Shown here piece after piece: positions 40,416 to 50,120 of a stretch of DNA of 64,000 nt. A model generated the notes under the pieces. It saw nothing but the letters and a program-made list of their open reading frames with translations, made no database searches and was not told the DNA's origin. Each line of letters starts with the position of its first letter. The first letter of the stretch is position 1. The position numbers were made by a program, and so were the translations under genes. The DNA comes from an uncultured Prevotellaceae bacterium (lineage in GTDB: Bacteria > Bacteroidota > Bacteroidia > Bacteroidales > Bacteroidaceae), in assembly GCA_902761605.1 (NCBI GenBank), contig CACWLC010000014.1, positions 1-64,000 of the forward strand, given 5' to 3'.

Positions 40416-41641
40416 ACTTTCCGTTTTTTATAGCGAGGAGATATCTATTCTCTAAGAAATCGACGAATGCCATCAATATCATCAGCGGCATATCGGTGAT
40501 TGGTGTGGCTGTGGCTACGATGGCACTCGTGGTGACACTGAGTGTGTTTAATGGTTTCCACGACCTCGTGGCATCGTTCTTTACGACCTTCGACCCACAG
40601 CTGAAGGTGACTCCCGTGATGGGAAAGACAGTGGCTGCCGACGACCCGATACTTACTAAGATAAAACAGTTGCCAGAGGTTGACGTGGCCACAGAGAGTG
40701 TTGAAGACCAGGCACTTGTGATCTATCGTGGCCGACAGGCCATGGTGACGGTGAAAGGCGTGGAGGATAACTTCGACCAACTCACACATATCAAGGAGAT
40801 ACTCCTCGGCGATGGAGAATATGAGCTGCATGCGGCCGACATGTTCTACGGTATCCCAGGCATCCGCCTCGCAGAGCAGCTGGGAACAGGATATCTGTAT
40901 GAAGAGCCCCTGAAGGTGTATGCCCCCCGCAGAGAGGGACAGTTGAACATGGCCAATCCCATGGACGGACTGGTAGAAGACGAGCTCTTCTCACCGGGAG
41001 TAATCTTCCAGGTGTCGCAGTCGAAATACGACAAGAACTATATCCTTACCAGCATCGACTTCGCCCGTCGTATCTTTGAACAACAAGGCATGATATCAGC
41101 CCTCGAGCTGAGACTCAAGCCAGGAAGCAATTTCGAGCGTGTAAAGTCGGAGATAAAAGATATTGCAGGCGACAAATACTATGTGAAGGACCGTTTTGAA
41201 CAACAGGACGACACCTTTAAGATCATGAAGATAGAGAAGCTTATGGCCTATATCTTCCTGACATTCATACTGATGATAGCCTGTTTCAACATCATCGGAT
41301 CGCTCTCGATGCTTATCATCGACAAAAAAGACGACGTGGTGACATTACGCAACCTCGGAGCATCAGACAAGCAGATAGTACGCATCTTCCTCTTCGAAGG
41401 CCGAATGATATCGGCTATCGGTGCTGTGCTGGGTATCATCTTAGGACTGGCACTATGCTGGGCTCAGCAGACTTTCGGTCTGGTGAAACTCGGTTCGTCG
41501 AGTGCATCATTCGTGGTAAATGCCTATCCCGTAAGCGTGCATCCGGAAGATGTCATACTGATTTTTATTACCGTGCTGGTGGTAGGATTCCTCTCAGTGT
41601 GGTATCCCGTACGTTATTTCGCCAAACGACTCCTGAACTAA
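40412..41641 (+). CDS. LolC/E-type ABC transporter permease (FtsX/MacB family)
   Basis: A 409-residue inner-membrane permease likely to release lipoproteins to LolA or act in a similar export system. One helix near residues 20-45 (NIISGISVIGVAVATMALVVTL) precedes a large periplasmic MacB-PCD-like domain (about 48-265). Three C-terminal helices include the FtsX-type MISAIGAVLGIILGLALCW. The start is GTG overlapping rbfA's stop. No ATPase (LolD) is adjacent. Confidence 0.88.
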   Translation: MNFPFFIARRYLFSKKSTNAINIISGISVIGVAVATMALVVTLSVFNGFHDLVASFFTTFDPQLKVTPVMGKTVAADDPILTKIKQLPEVDVATESVEDQALVIYRGRQAMVTVKGVEDNFDQLTHIKEILLGDGEYELHAADMFYGIPGIRLAEQLGTGYLYEEPLKVYAPRREGQLNMANPMDGLVEDELFSPGVIFQVSQSKYDKNYILTSIDFARRIFEQQGMISALELRLKPGSNFERVKSEIKDIAGDKYYVKDRFEQQDDTFKIMKIEKLMAYIFLTFILMIACFNIIGSLSMLIIDKKDDVVTLRNLGASDKQIVRIFLFEGRMISAIGAVLGIILGLALCWAQQTFGLVKLGSSSASFVVNAYPVSVHPEDVILIFITVLVVGFLSVWYPVRYFAKRLLN

Positions 41642-41650
41642 AGAGCTATC

Positions 41651-42547
41651 ATGGAGAAAGACATAGTAAAAGGCTATGTGCGCTATCTGAAGTTGCAGAG
41701 AGGAATGTCGGGCAACACCCTCGACGCCTATCAGCGTGATCTCAGGAAACTGCTCGACTATCTGGAGCACGAGAACAAAAACGTGCGTGAGGTGGAGCTT
41801 GAAGACCTTGAACATTTCTCTGCCGGCTTGCACGATATAGGTATTGGAGCCAGGAGTCAGTGTAGGATTCTCAGTGGGGTGAGGAGCTTCTTCCGCTTCC
41901 TGCAACTCGACGGCTTTCGTGATGATGATCCCACAGAACTTTTGGAGTCGTCACAGATAGGCGACCACCTGCCTGAGGTGCTCTCACTGGAGGAGGTTGA
42001 CAGACTTGAGGCAAGCATAGACCTATCGAAATGGGAAGGCCACAGGAACAGGGCCATAATAGAGGTGCTTTTCTCCTGCGGACTACGAGTGAGCGAGTTG
42101 GTAAACCTAAAGCTTTCAGACCTTTATATCGAAGAAGAGTTCGTGAAGGTGCTTGGCAAAGGATCGAAGGAGCGCCTTGTGCCTATCTCCAAGAAAGCCA
42201 TAAGGGAACTGGACTTCTGGTTTGATGACAGAAGTCACATGAACATCAAGCCTGGCGAGGAAGACTACGTGTTTCTTAACCGCCGGGGAGCACATCTCAC
42301 ACGTACTATGATACTCATCATGATAAAGCATCAGGCTGAGGTGGCCGGTATACAGAAGACAATATCCCCCCATACCCTGCGTCACTCTTTCGCTACGGCA
42401 CTGTTGGAAGGAGGGGCTGACCTGAGGGTGATACAGGCACTTCTGGGACATGAGAGCATTGGCACCACGGAGATATACACACATATCGACACTTCGATGC
42501 TACGTCAGGAGATACTCGAGCATCATCCGAGGAATATGAAAAGGTAA
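41651..42547 (+). CDS. xerD: Site-specific tyrosine recombinase XerD
   Basis: Resolves chromosome dimers at dif with XerC and FtsK. The 298-residue protein has the SAM-like N-terminal core-binding domain (about 5-90). The catalytic set is complete: R146 in CGLRVSEL, the GKGSKERLVP beta-hairpin Lys, H241 and R244 in HTLRHSF, H267 in LLGHESI and Y276 in TEIYTHID. Conserved housekeeping neighbours on both sides and standard length argue against a mobile-element integrase. Confidence 0.92.
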   Translation: MEKDIVKGYVRYLKLQRGMSGNTLDAYQRDLRKLLDYLEHENKNVREVELEDLEHFSAGLHDIGIGARSQCRILSGVRSFFRFLQLDGFRDDDPTELLESSQIGDHLPEVLSLEEVDRLEASIDLSKWEGHRNRAIIEVLFSCGLRVSELVNLKLSDLYIEEEFVKVLGKGSKERLVPISKKAIRELDFWFDDRSHMNIKPGEEDYVFLNRRGAHLTRTMILIMIKHQAEVAGIQKTISPHTLRHSFATALLEGGADLRVIQALLGHESIGTTEIYTHIDTSMLRQEILEHHPRNMKR

Positions 42548-42548
42548 A

Positions 42549-42594
42549 TTTTTCACTTTTCACTCTTCACTCTACACTTTTTTTTGTACCTTTG
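42549..42594 (+). repeat. 7-bp tandem repeat upstream of metK, running into its promoter
   Basis: TTTTTCA, CTTTTCA, CTCTTCA, CTCTACA, then a T-run and the TACCTTTG box (42587-42594). The repeat begins two bases after the xerD stop codon and fills the region where a -33 element would be. Confidence 0.8.
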
Positions 42595-42621
42595 CACCCG
42601 AAATCATAAAATACATCATAA

Positions 42622-43878
42622 ATGAGTTATCTATTTTCATCAGAATCTGTATCAGAAGGCCATCCAGACAAGGTTGCCGATCAGATATCAGACGCAATAT
42701 TAGATCAGTTCCTGGCATACGACGACAAGGCCCGATGCGCCATCGAGTCGTTTGTTACAACAGGACAGGTTGTTATCATGGGAGAGGTACGCAGTGAGGT
42801 ATATATCGACCTGCAGACCATCGCACGTAACACCATCAAACGCATAGGATATACCAAGGCAGAATACCAGTTTGACGGTAATTCATGCGGTATCCTCACA
42901 GCTATTCATGAACAGAGCGGCGACATCAACCAAGGTGTGGACCGCGAGGATGAAGAAGAGCAGGGAGCCGGCGATCAGGGTATGATGTTCGGCTATGCCA
43001 CCACCGAGACAGAGAGCTACATGCCCGTAAGCCTCGACCTGGCGCATCTCATCATGCGTACACTTGCCGATATCCGCAAGGAGGGTAAGGTGATGACATA
43101 TCTGCGTCCTGATGCAAAGAGTCAGGTTACAGTACAATATAGCGACGAAGGTATTCCTGAGCGCATTGACACCATCGTAGTATCAACGCAGCACGATGAG
43201 TTTGACGAAGACAAGAAGATGCTTGCAAAGATAAAGGAAGATGTGATAAATATCCTTATCCCAAGAGTGAAGGAACAGATTCACTCTGAGAAGGTGCTCG
43301 CACTCTTCGGTCAGGACATCAAGTACTATGTCAATCCTACGGGTAAGTTCGTTATCGGAGGTCCTCATGGCGATACGGGGCTTACAGGTCGTAAGATCAT
43401 CGTTGACACCTACGGTGGCAAGGGAGCCCACGGAGGAGGTGCCTTCTCTGGTAAGGACTCTTCTAAGGTTGACCGCAGCGCAGCCTACGCAGCACGTCAT
43501 ATCGCAAAGAACATGGTAGCAGCAGGAGTTGCCGACGAGATGCTCGTACAGGTAAGCTATGCCATCGGTGTGGCAAAGCCGATGAATATCTACGTCAACA
43601 CCTATGGCCGCAGTAATGTTAAGATGAGTGACGGTGAGATTGCTAAGAAGATTGAGAAGCTCTTCGACCTGCGTCCGAAGGCTATTGAGCGCACCTTGAA
43701 GCTCCGTCAGCCAATGTACAGTGAGACAGCTGCCTACGGACATATGGGCCGTAATCCTGAGATAAAGAAGAAGACATTCACAAGTCACTATCACGAGACA
43801 AAGACCATCGACGTGGAGCTGTTCACATGGGAGAAACTCGACCGTGTGGATGATATCCGCAAGGAGTTCGGACTTTAA
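42622..43878 (+). CDS. metK: S-adenosylmethionine synthetase
   Basis: Makes SAM from methionine and ATP. The 418-residue protein has [20 protein letters not shown] (6-25) with the catalytic His. [16 protein letters not shown] and [18 protein letters not shown] mark the ATP and phosphate sites. The protein is slightly longer than E. coli MetK because of an insertion around 185-225. No SAM riboswitch is visible upstream. The next gene follows after six bases. Confidence 0.95.
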   Translation: MSYLFSSESVSEGHPDKVADQISDAILDQFLAYDDKARCAIESFVTTGQVVIMGEVRSEVYIDLQTIARNTIKRIGYTKAEYQFDGNSCGILTAIHEQSGDINQGVDREDEEEQGAGDQGMMFGYATTETESYMPVSLDLAHLIMRTLADIRKEGKVMTYLRPDAKSQVTVQYSDEGIPERIDTIVVSTQHDEFDEDKKMLAKIKEDVINILIPRVKEQIHSEKVLALFGQDIKYYVNPTGKFVIGGPHGDTGLTGRKIIVDTYGGKGAHGGGAFSGKDSSKVDRSAAYAARHIAKNMVAAGVADEMLVQVSYAIGVAKPMNIYVNTYGRSNVKMSDGEIAKKIEKLFDLRPKAIERTLKLRQPMYSETAAYGHMGRNPEIKKKTFTSHYHETKTIDVELFTWEKLDRVDDIRKEFGL

Positions 43879-43884
43879 TCTTTT

Positions 43885-44907
43885 ATGCTCTTACAAGACA
43901 GTATCCATACTGAAACCATAGTAGCTCCGGATCTTCCCGACCTGATGGAGCATATACCTACAAGACCGCAGACACCATATCAGGTGCTGCGGTTATTGCC
44001 TAAGGATGCCACCCCTGCCCAGCAGGACTCTGCCATCCAGGCATGGTTTCAGCCTGGAGAGATACACTACAGCAGCCAGCCCGACACACTGCACCTGCCA
44101 GGACACGACATCGGACGCAGCCTGAAGGATGTGAACCTGCCACAGTATTACCGGCAGAATTTCTTCTCTGAGAATTCGATGTATCACCCTGAACTCGACA
44201 GCGAGCGCTTCGGCATGGCAGGCGACCCTATACCCTACTCCACACAAAACGACAATATCATCACATCGCTGTTATTGCTATCGTTCGTCATCACGATGAT
44301 AGCTTTTTCCATCACCAGGAACCTGCTTATCCGTCAGGCTAAGGACTTCTTTAATGTGATTAAGGCTGATCATGATTTGAGTGAAACGTCGATAGAGATA
44401 AGATCTCAGATATTCTTTGTAGCACAGACATGCTTACTTTGGTCTCTCCTGTATTTCTTCTACACAAAAAAGTATGTGGCAAACTCATTTATACTTTCCG
44501 ACGAATACTTGTTGGTGGCAATATTCTTCGGGGTCTTTTTCGGATTCTATGTGTTGAGGAATATTGTATACACAATGGTAAATTATGTATTCTTCGACGG
44601 TAAAAGAAACATACGTTTTCTGCGCACCCACTTATTCATCGACTCATGCGAAGGCCTGCTTTTATACCCAATAGTGGCACTACTGACTTTCTTCGACATA
44701 AGTGCCATAAGTGTGGTCTATTACACCATTTTTGTATTAGTTTTAGTTAAAATCCTTACTTTTTATAGGTGTTCCATCATCTTTTTCAGGCAAAATGCAC
44801 TTTATTTCCAGATTATTTTGTACTTTTGCACCCTCGAAATCGTACCGTTGATAGCTCTTTGGGGCGGACTCTCGGTGATTGTGAACGCATTGAAAATAAA
44901 TTTTTAA
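43885..44907 (+). CDS. DUF4271 family membrane protein
   Basis: A 340-residue protein with a long N-terminal soluble region (about 1-120, Pro- and Asp-rich, no signal peptide). About seven to eight membrane helices follow from residue 125 on (ITSLLLLSFVITMIAFSI and onward). The placement between metK and hemD fits DUF4271, a Bacteroidota family that precedes uroporphyrinogen-III synthase; function unknown. The last third is AT-rich relative to neighbours. Confidence 0.78.
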   Translation: MLLQDSIHTETIVAPDLPDLMEHIPTRPQTPYQVLRLLPKDATPAQQDSAIQAWFQPGEIHYSSQPDTLHLPGHDIGRSLKDVNLPQYYRQNFFSENSMYHPELDSERFGMAGDPIPYSTQNDNIITSLLLLSFVITMIAFSITRNLLIRQAKDFFNVIKADHDLSETSIEIRSQIFFVAQTCLLWSLLYFFYTKKYVANSFILSDEYLLVAIFFGVFFGFYVLRNIVYTMVNYVFFDGKRNIRFLRTHLFIDSCEGLLLYPIVALLTFFDISAISVVYYTIFVLVLVKILTFYRCSIIFFRQNALYFQIILYFCTLEIVPLIALWGGLSVIVNALKINF

Positions 44908-44916
44908 GACACTGAA

Positions 44917-45666
44917 ATGATAAAGAAGATTTTGGTTTCGCAACCTAAGCCAACCAGTGAGAAGTCTCCGTACTTCGACATTGCTGAGAAATTTGATGTT
45001 GAACTGGTGTTCCGCCCATTTATCAAGGTTGAGGGTATCACTTCTAAGGAATTCCGTGCTCAGAAGGTCAGTATTCTTGACTACACAGCTGTCGTATTCA
45101 CTTCACGTCATGCTATCGACCATTTCTTCACAATGGCCAAGGAACTGCGCGTAAACATCCCAGAGGACATGAAATACTTCTGTGTCACTGAGACTATCGC
45201 TCTGTACATACAGAAATATGTTCAGTATCGCAAGCGTAAGATATTCTTCGGCGAGACAGGCAAGATCGAAGATCTCATCCCTGCAATGGTGAAGCACAAG
45301 ACAGAGAAATATCTTGTTCCTATGAGCGATGTACACAACAACAGTCTGTCGCTGCTCCTCGACTCAAAGAAGCTTAACCATACTGAGTGTGTGATGTACA
45401 AGACCGTAAGCAACGATTTCACAGAAGAAGAGGTGAAGAACTTCGACTATGACATGCTGATATTCTTCAGTCCATCGGGAATTGAGTCGCTCACCAAGAA
45501 TTTCCCCGACTTCAAGCAGGGTAAGATTGCCATCGCCACCTTCGGTCCTACCACAGCCAAGGCTGCCAAAGATGCCGGACTCCGTCTTGACATCGAAGCC
45601 CCATCAGAGAAATATCCCTCGATGACAGGTGCCCTGCTGCACTATCTGATAGAAAAGCAAGGTTAA
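44917..45666 (+). CDS. hemD: Uroporphyrinogen-III synthase family protein
   Basis: A 249-residue two-domain protein of the HemD fold, opening KKILVSQPKPTSEKSPYFDI and containing YTAVVFTSRHAIDHFF and FFSPSGIESLTKNFPDF. HemD cyclises hydroxymethylbilane to uroporphyrinogen III. Bacteroidota often keep this copy outside any heme operon, and HemD sequences are poorly conserved, so true activity is likely but not shown. It sits between the DUF4271 gene and rnpA. Confidence 0.85.
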   Translation: MIKKILVSQPKPTSEKSPYFDIAEKFDVELVFRPFIKVEGITSKEFRAQKVSILDYTAVVFTSRHAIDHFFTMAKELRVNIPEDMKYFCVTETIALYIQKYVQYRKRKIFFGETGKIEDLIPAMVKHKTEKYLVPMSDVHNNSLSLLLDSKKLNHTECVMYKTVSNDFTEEEVKNFDYDMLIFFSPSGIESLTKNFPDFKQGKIAIATFGPTTAKAAKDAGLRLDIEAPSEKYPSMTGALLHYLIEKQG

Positions 45667-45685
45667 TTACACCTTATTATATATA

Positions 45686-46081
45686 ATGACGGGTCTCGCG
45701 TCTGCCACTTTCAGCAAGAAAGAGCACATCGTCAGCCAGAAACTGATAGAACAGCTCTTCAGCAAAGGCAACAGTCACTCCACCTCTGCCTTTCCCCTGA
45801 GGATTGTGTATATGGAAAAAGACCGAGAGGAAAGCGAGGAGCCCGTAATGGTAATGGTAAGCGTGTCGAAGCGGCATTTCAAAAGAGCCGTGAAGCGCAA
45901 CAGAGTGAAGCGTCAGATACGAGAGGCATATCGCCACCATAAGACTATTCTTACAGAGAAAATCGCTGAAGGTAAGCAGTTGGCAGTAGCGTTTATCTGG
46001 CTTTCTGACGAACTCTGCGAAAGCACTCAGGTGGAAAGGAGCGTAAAGCATCTTCTGGGAAAAGTGGCAGAGAGAGTATGA
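45686..46081 (+). CDS. rnpA: Ribonuclease P protein component
   Basis: Protein subunit of RNase P, which trims tRNA 5' leaders. The 131-residue protein opens [21 protein letters not shown] and has the RNA-binding RNR motif [16 protein letters not shown] (about 73-88). It overlaps yidD by four bases (ATGA), a conserved pair. No rpmH is next to it, unlike the classical rpmH-rnpA order. Confidence 0.93.
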   Translation: MTGLASATFSKKEHIVSQKLIEQLFSKGNSHSTSAFPLRIVYMEKDREESEEPVMVMVSVSKRHFKRAVKRNRVKRQIREAYRHHKTILTEKIAEGKQLAVAFIWLSDELCESTQVERSVKHLLGKVAERV

Positions 46082-46329
46082 ATATCATAAGACTCATCAT
46101 CAGGAGCATCTCGAAAGCGATATCGTTTCTGCTCTGTATCCCGATAGTTTTCTACCAGACCTGCATATCACGCTTTACCCCACCATCGTGCAGATTTACT
46201 CCCACATGCAGCGAGTATGCCAAGCAGGCGATTAAGAAGCACGGTCCGATAAAGGGACTCTATCTTGCAGTATGGCGGATATTAAGATGCAACCCCTGGG
46301 GTGGTTCCGGCTATGACCCGGTACCGTAA
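46078..46329 (+). CDS. yidD: Membrane protein insertion efficiency factor YidD
   Basis: An 83-residue amphipathic peripheral inner-membrane protein thought to aid YidC-dependent insertion. The signature [27 protein letters not shown] spans about 23-49, with its conserved cysteines; the ending [15 protein letters not shown] is typical. Start overlaps the rnpA stop. Confidence 0.93.
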   Translation: MNIIRLIIRSISKAISFLLCIPIVFYQTCISRFTPPSCRFTPTCSEYAKQAIKKHGPIKGLYLAVWRILRCNPWGGSGYDPVP

Positions 46330-46331
46330 GG

Positions 46332-46360
46332 AAATAAAAAATAAGAAAATAAAAAATAAA
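46332..46360 (+). repeat. 7/8-bp tandem repeat at the yidD/tyrS junction
   Basis: AAATAAA, AAATAAG, AAAATAAA, AAATAAA begin three bases after the yidD stop and end 11 bases before the tyrS start. Confidence 0.65.
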
Positions 46361-46371
46361 AGATATTGGGC

Positions 46372-47613
46372 ATGAAGAATTTTGTTGAAGAACTGAAATG
46401 GCGCGGCATGCTGGCACAGATGATGCCTGGCACAGAAGAGCTGCTCCAGAAAGAAATGGTAACAGCCTATATGATGCTACGTCACCTGCAGCGTTGTGGA
46501 CACAGACCTGTCATCCTCGTAGGCGGTGCCACAGGTATGATCGGCGACCCCTCAGGCAAGAGCCAGGAGCGCAACCTTCTCAACAATGAGACACTCTATC
46601 ACAATCAGGAGTGTATTAAGAAACAAGTGGCAAAATTCCTCGACTTCGAGTCGAAGGAGGCCAATGCCGCACTGATGGTTAACAACTACGACTGGATGAA
46701 AGACTTCACCTTCCTTGATTTCGCACGTGAGGTTGGTAAGCACATCACGGTGAACTATATGATGGCCAAGGAGTCTGTTCAGCAGCGCCTGAACGGTACC
46801 GCCCGCGATGGTCTGTCATTCACTGAGTTCACATACCAGCTCCTTCAGGGTTACGACTTCCTCTATCTCTACCAGCACTATGGTGTTAAGCTGCAGCTTG
46901 GCGGTAACGACCAGTGGGGTAACATGACTACTGGTACAGAGCTTATCCGCCGTACCCTCGGCAATGAGGTAGAGACATTCGCACTGACATGTCCTCTTAT
47001 CACCAAGAGCGACGGTAAGAAGTTCGGTAAGACTGAGAGTGGCAACATCTGGCTCGACCGCAACCGTACTACTCCATATCGTTTCTATCAGTTCTGGCTG
47101 AATGTATCCGACGATGATGCAGAGCGTTATATCAAGATCTTCACATCACTCGACAAGGAGACCATCGATGCACTCGTAGAGGAGCACAAGCAGGATCCTG
47201 GCCGTCGTATCCTTCAGAAGCGTCTTGCTGAGGAGGTAACAGTGATGGTACACTCTAAGGAAGATCTCGACATGGCCATAGAGGCCAGCAACATCCTCTT
47301 CGGTAAGTCTACCAAGGAGGCACTTGAGAAGCTCGACGAACAGACCTTCCTTGATGTATTCGACGGTGTGGAGAAGCATGAGATCTCAAGAGATCAGTTA
47401 GGTCAGCCTGCAATCGAACTGTTCACCACAGTAGCTCCAGTATTCCCTTCAAAGGGTGAGATGCGTAAGATGGTGCAGGGCGGAGGTGTTTCCCTGAACA
47501 AGGAAAAGCTCACTGACCAGAATCGCGAAATCACTGCTGATGATCTCATCGACGGTAAGTATCTACTGGCTCAGAAAGGCAAGAAGAACTACTATCTTCT
47601 GATAGTAAAATAA
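46372..47613 (+). CDS. tyrS: Tyrosyl-tRNA synthetase
   Basis: Charges tRNA-Tyr. A class I enzyme of 413 residues with the HIGH-region counterpart [20 protein letters not shown] (about 43-62). The tyrosine pocket [13 protein letters not shown] and [14 protein letters not shown], the KMSKS-equivalent KFGKTESGN, and a C-terminal S4-like domain (about 345-413) follow. ATG 46372 ([10 protein letters not shown]) is taken rather than 46366. It has its own gap after yidD and precedes tRNA-Gln. Confidence 0.95.
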   Translation: MKNFVEELKWRGMLAQMMPGTEELLQKEMVTAYMMLRHLQRCGHRPVILVGGATGMIGDPSGKSQERNLLNNETLYHNQECIKKQVAKFLDFESKEANAALMVNNYDWMKDFTFLDFAREVGKHITVNYMMAKESVQQRLNGTARDGLSFTEFTYQLLQGYDFLYLYQHYGVKLQLGGNDQWGNMTTGTELIRRTLGNEVETFALTCPLITKSDGKKFGKTESGNIWLDRNRTTPYRFYQFWLNVSDDDAERYIKIFTSLDKETIDALVEEHKQDPGRRILQKRLAEEVTVMVHSKEDLDMAIEASNILFGKSTKEALEKLDEQTFLDVFDGVEKHEISRDQLGQPAIELFTTVAPVFPSKGEMRKMVQGGGVSLNKEKLTDQNREITADDLIDGKYLLAQKGKKNYYLLIVK

Positions 47614-47629
47614 GATAAGTTAGTAAAAA

Positions 47630-47661
47630 TTTGGCTGTTTGCCGGATTTTTACTAACTTTG
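47630..47661 (+). promoter_or_regulatory. tRNA-Gln promoter
   Basis: TTTG (47630-47633), 20 bases, TAACTTTG (47654-47661); the tRNA begins nine bases later. Confidence 0.8.
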
Positions 47662-47670
47662 CACCCGCAT

Positions 47671-47741
47671 TGGACGATGGTGTAATGGTAACACTACAGG
47701 TTTTGGTTCTGTCATTCCCGGTTCGAATCCGAGTCGTCCAA
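47671..47741 (+). tRNA. tRNA-Gln (anticodon TTG)
   Basis: Acceptor TGGACGA pairs with TCGTCCA (47734-47740) plus discriminator A. The D arm has GGTGTAATGGTAACAC. The anticodon arm ACAGG-TTTTGGT-TCTGT gives TTG, and the T arm has loop TTCGAAT with one mismatch in its stem. CCA is not encoded. Promoter and following SDR gene make read-through into the SDR likely, since no terminator is seen. Confidence 0.95.
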
Positions 47742-47772
47742 CTCTAAAACAACTTCTAAAAACAAACGAATT

Positions 47773-48573
47773 ATGGCAAATCTTTTTTCATTGGAAGGTA
47801 AGAACGCTTGGATTACAGGAGCATCTTACGGAATCGGTTTCAACATTGCGAAGGCATTTGTAGCCGCAGGTATCAAAACCATTATCTTCAACGACATCAA
47901 CGAGCCAGCTCTCGAGCGTGGTCTTGCCAACTATAAGGAGGCAGGCATCGAGAACGTGAAGGGTTATGTTTGTGACGTAACAGACGAGAACGCTGTAAAG
48001 GCTCTCGTAGAGAAGATCCACGCTGAGGTAGGTCAGATTGACATCCTGGTAAACAACGCAGGTATCATCAAGCGTATTCCTATGCATGAGATGAAGCGTG
48101 CTGAGTTCCAGCAGGTGATCGATGTAGACCTCGTTGCTCCTTACATCTGTTCAGCAGCCGTAGTGCCTGAGATGATGGAGCGCCGTGAGGGTAAGATCAT
48201 CAATATCTGTTCTATGATGTCTGAGTTGGGTCGTGAGACAGTATCTGCCTATGCAGCTGCTAAGGGCGGTCTGAAGATGCTCACACGTAACATCTGCTCT
48301 GAGTATGGTGGGTACAACATCCAGTGTAACGGTATTGGCCCGGGCTATATCGCTACTCCACAGACAGCACCTCTCCGTGAGCGTCAGCCAGACGGAAGCC
48401 GTCATCCATTCGACAGCTTTATCTGTGCCAAGACACCTGCCGGACGTTGGCTCGATCCTTCTGAGCTCGGCGGTCCTGCTGTGTTCCTCGCTTCACATGC
48501 TTCTGACGCAGTTAATGGACATGTGCTCTATGTCGACGGAGGTATCCTCGCATACATCGGCAAGCAGCCCTAA
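47773..48573 (+). CDS. SDR oxidoreductase, gluconate 5-dehydrogenase/KduD-like
   Basis: A 266-residue classical short-chain dehydrogenase. NAD(P) loop TGASYGIGFNIAKAF (15-29), NNAGIIKRIPM (about 95-105), and catalytic Tyr-Lys in SAYAAAKGG (about 160-168). The substrate region and length match gluconate 5-dehydrogenase or 2-deoxy-D-gluconate 3-dehydrogenase (KduD), enzymes of uronate and gluconate catabolism. No other pathway genes adjoin, so the exact substrate is open. It ends at a hairpin terminator. Confidence 0.88.
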   Translation: MANLFSLEGKNAWITGASYGIGFNIAKAFVAAGIKTIIFNDINEPALERGLANYKEAGIENVKGYVCDVTDENAVKALVEKIHAEVGQIDILVNNAGIIKRIPMHEMKRAEFQQVIDVDLVAPYICSAAVVPEMMERREGKIINICSMMSELGRETVSAYAAAKGGLKMLTRNICSEYGGYNIQCNGIGPGYIATPQTAPLRERQPDGSRHPFDSFICAKTPAGRWLDPSELGGPAVFLASHASDAVNGHVLYVDGGILAYIGKQP

Positions 48574-48600
48574 GTATCTTCTGAATAAGAGACAAATAAA

Positions 48601-48632
48601 AAGGGGGTCCGAAAGGATCCCCTTAAATTTTT
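48601..48632 (+). terminator. Terminator after the SDR gene
   Basis: AAGGGGGTCC, loop GAAA, GGATCCCCTT with one mismatch, then A residues and a T-run. Confidence 0.8.
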
Positions 48633-48648
48633 CTTTACAATTCAAAGA

Positions 48649-48918
48649 TTAGAGAGCGTCAGCGAGCTCAGCACCAGCCTTGAACTTTGCAACCTTCTTA
48701 GCAGCAATCTTAATCTTCTCCTTTGTAGCTGGGTTGATACCCTCACGAGCTGGACGCTCGTTAACACTGAATGTACCAAAACCTACGAGCTGAACCTTGT
48801 CACCTGCTACGAGAGCATCCTTAATAGCTGCAACTGTTGCATCGAGAGCCTTCTTTGCGTCTGCCTTAGAGATACCAGCACCTGCTGCGATCTTCTCTAC
48901 CAATTCTGTTTTGTTCAT
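48649..48918 (-). CDS. hup: HU-family DNA-binding protein
   Basis: An 89-residue histone-like protein that bends and compacts DNA. It begins [25 protein letters not shown] and has the beta-arm region [22 protein letters not shown], with the conserved Pro at its tip. The C-terminal helix is Ala/Lys-rich. It is monocistronic and converges on the SDR gene. Strong codon bias suggests abundant product. Confidence 0.95.
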   Translation of the reverse strand: MNKTELVEKIAAGAGISKADAKKALDATVAAIKDALVAGDKVQLVGFGTFSVNERPAREGINPATKEKIKIAAKKVAKFKAGAELADAL

Positions 48919-49092
48919 AATGTTGTTAATTTAAAAAGTATTTAATGAGTAAAAATTATAATTGTTATTGAAATCTTTGCAAATATAGTACAATCCATTT
49001 AAAAAAACAACAAAAAATCAGAAAAAATCACTTTTTTAATGAAAAATAGTTGTAAAACCCATTCTTTTGGGCTAGAAAAGAGATAATTTTCG

Positions 49093-49163
49093 TAATTTTG
49101 CGCCCAGATAAGTAAAAAAGCCCGAAAAAGGGCAGATAGTATATAGTATATTTTAAATAGTAA
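49093..49163 (+). promoter_or_regulatory. Rhomboid promoter, leader hairpin and 7-bp repeat
   Basis: TAATTTTG (49093-49100) is the promoter box. The leader holds a small GCCC/GGGC hairpin (49120-49133). A 7-bp repeat follows: ATAGTAT (49136), ATAGTAT (49143), ATTTTAA (49150), ATAGTAA (49157), ending just before the ATG. Confidence 0.6.
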
Positions 49164-49169
49164 AATAGA

Positions 49170-50120
49170 ATGATGTTTCGTATTCCCACTATAACGAAAA
49201 ATCTGTTGATTATCAACGGCATTGCATTCCTGGCGACATTAGTTCTCCAGATGCGAGGAATCGACTTGGCAGATATTGGAGGTCTCCATTTTTTCATGGC
49301 AGACAATTTCCATCTTTACCAATTTATTTCATATCTTTTCCTTCACGCAAATTTCATGCATATTCTTTCAAACATGTTCGGATTGTGGATGTTCGGCTGT
49401 GTAATTGAAAATGTGTGGGGACCGAAGAAATTCCTTTTTTATTACATTACTTGTGGAATCGGTGCAGGATTATTACAGGAGATAGCCCAGTTTGGCCAGT
49501 TCTATTATACTATCGCAGAACAGGCTCCAGGCATCGGATTTGGCGAGCTCATCACTGTAGGACATCAGCTGAGCCATCAGCTTAATGCATGGACCACCAT
49601 CGGTGCTTCAGGTGCTGTATATGCCGTCATTCTGGCCTTTGGTATGACCTTCCCCAACGAGCGATTATTTATCATACCCTTCCCCTTCCCTATCAAGGCG
49701 AAGTGGTTTGTCTTGGGATATGTAGCCATCGAGTTTTTCTCTGCCCTTGGCACTTCTGGCGATGGTGTGGCCCACACAGCCCATCTGGGAGGCATGCTCT
49801 TCGGATTCCTGATGATACATTATTGGAACAAGCATCCCAACTCGGGTTTTGATCGTAGCCGCGGACAGCAGTTCTTCGAGAATCTCAAACGTAGCTTCGA
49901 CCAGCGTCAACACAACAACAGCAGCCAGAGCAGTCAGCGCAGGAATCCTAACATGCATGTAGAACAGGGAGGTTCCAAGGAAGCCGACATGGAATATAAT
50001 GCCCGTAAGCGAGCTAACCAGGCTGAGATTGACGCTATCCTCGACAAGATCCGCAAGAGTGGCTACGACAGTCTGACAAAGGAAGAGAAACAGAAACTCT
50101 TTGAAGCCAGTAAGCAATGA
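49170..50120 (+). CDS. Rhomboid family intramembrane serine protease
   Basis: A 316-residue inner-membrane protease with six helices in the first 220 residues. The catalytic Ser147 is in IGASGAVYAV and His205 in AHTAHLGGMLFGF. The cytoplasmic tail (about 222-316) is hydrophilic and Gln/Asn/Arg-rich with a final helix (EIDAILDKIRKSGYDSLTKEEK), as often seen in Bacteroidota rhomboids. Substrates are unknown. It overlaps the next gene by four bases. Confidence 0.92.
   Translation: MMFRIPTITKNLLIINGIAFLATLVLQMRGIDLADIGGLHFFMADNFHLYQFISYLFLHANFMHILSNMFGLWMFGCVIENVWGPKKFLFYYITCGIGAGLLQEIAQFGQFYYTIAEQAPGIGFGELITVGHQLSHQLNAWTTIGASGAVYAVILAFGMTFPNERLFIIPFPFPIKAKWFVLGYVAIEFFSALGTSGDGVAHTAHLGGMLFGFLMIHYWNKHPNSGFDRSRGQQFFENLKRSFDQRQHNNSSQSSQRRNPNMHVEQGGSKEADMEYNARKRANQAEIDAILDKIRKSGYDSLTKEEKQKLFEASKQ

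Noticed and set aside
41651..42547. Tyrosine recombinase as evidence of a mobile element
   Set aside because: Length, motifs and housekeeping neighbours fit chromosomal XerD.
42548..42621. SAM riboswitch before metK
   Set aside because: The leader is short and filled by heptamers and a promoter; no aptamer core is visible.
43183..43794. Long minus-strand ORF opposite metK
   Set aside because: Shadow frame created by metK codon bias.
46300..46372. T-box leader before tyrS
   Set aside because: No T-box sequence is present and such leaders are not expected in this phylum.
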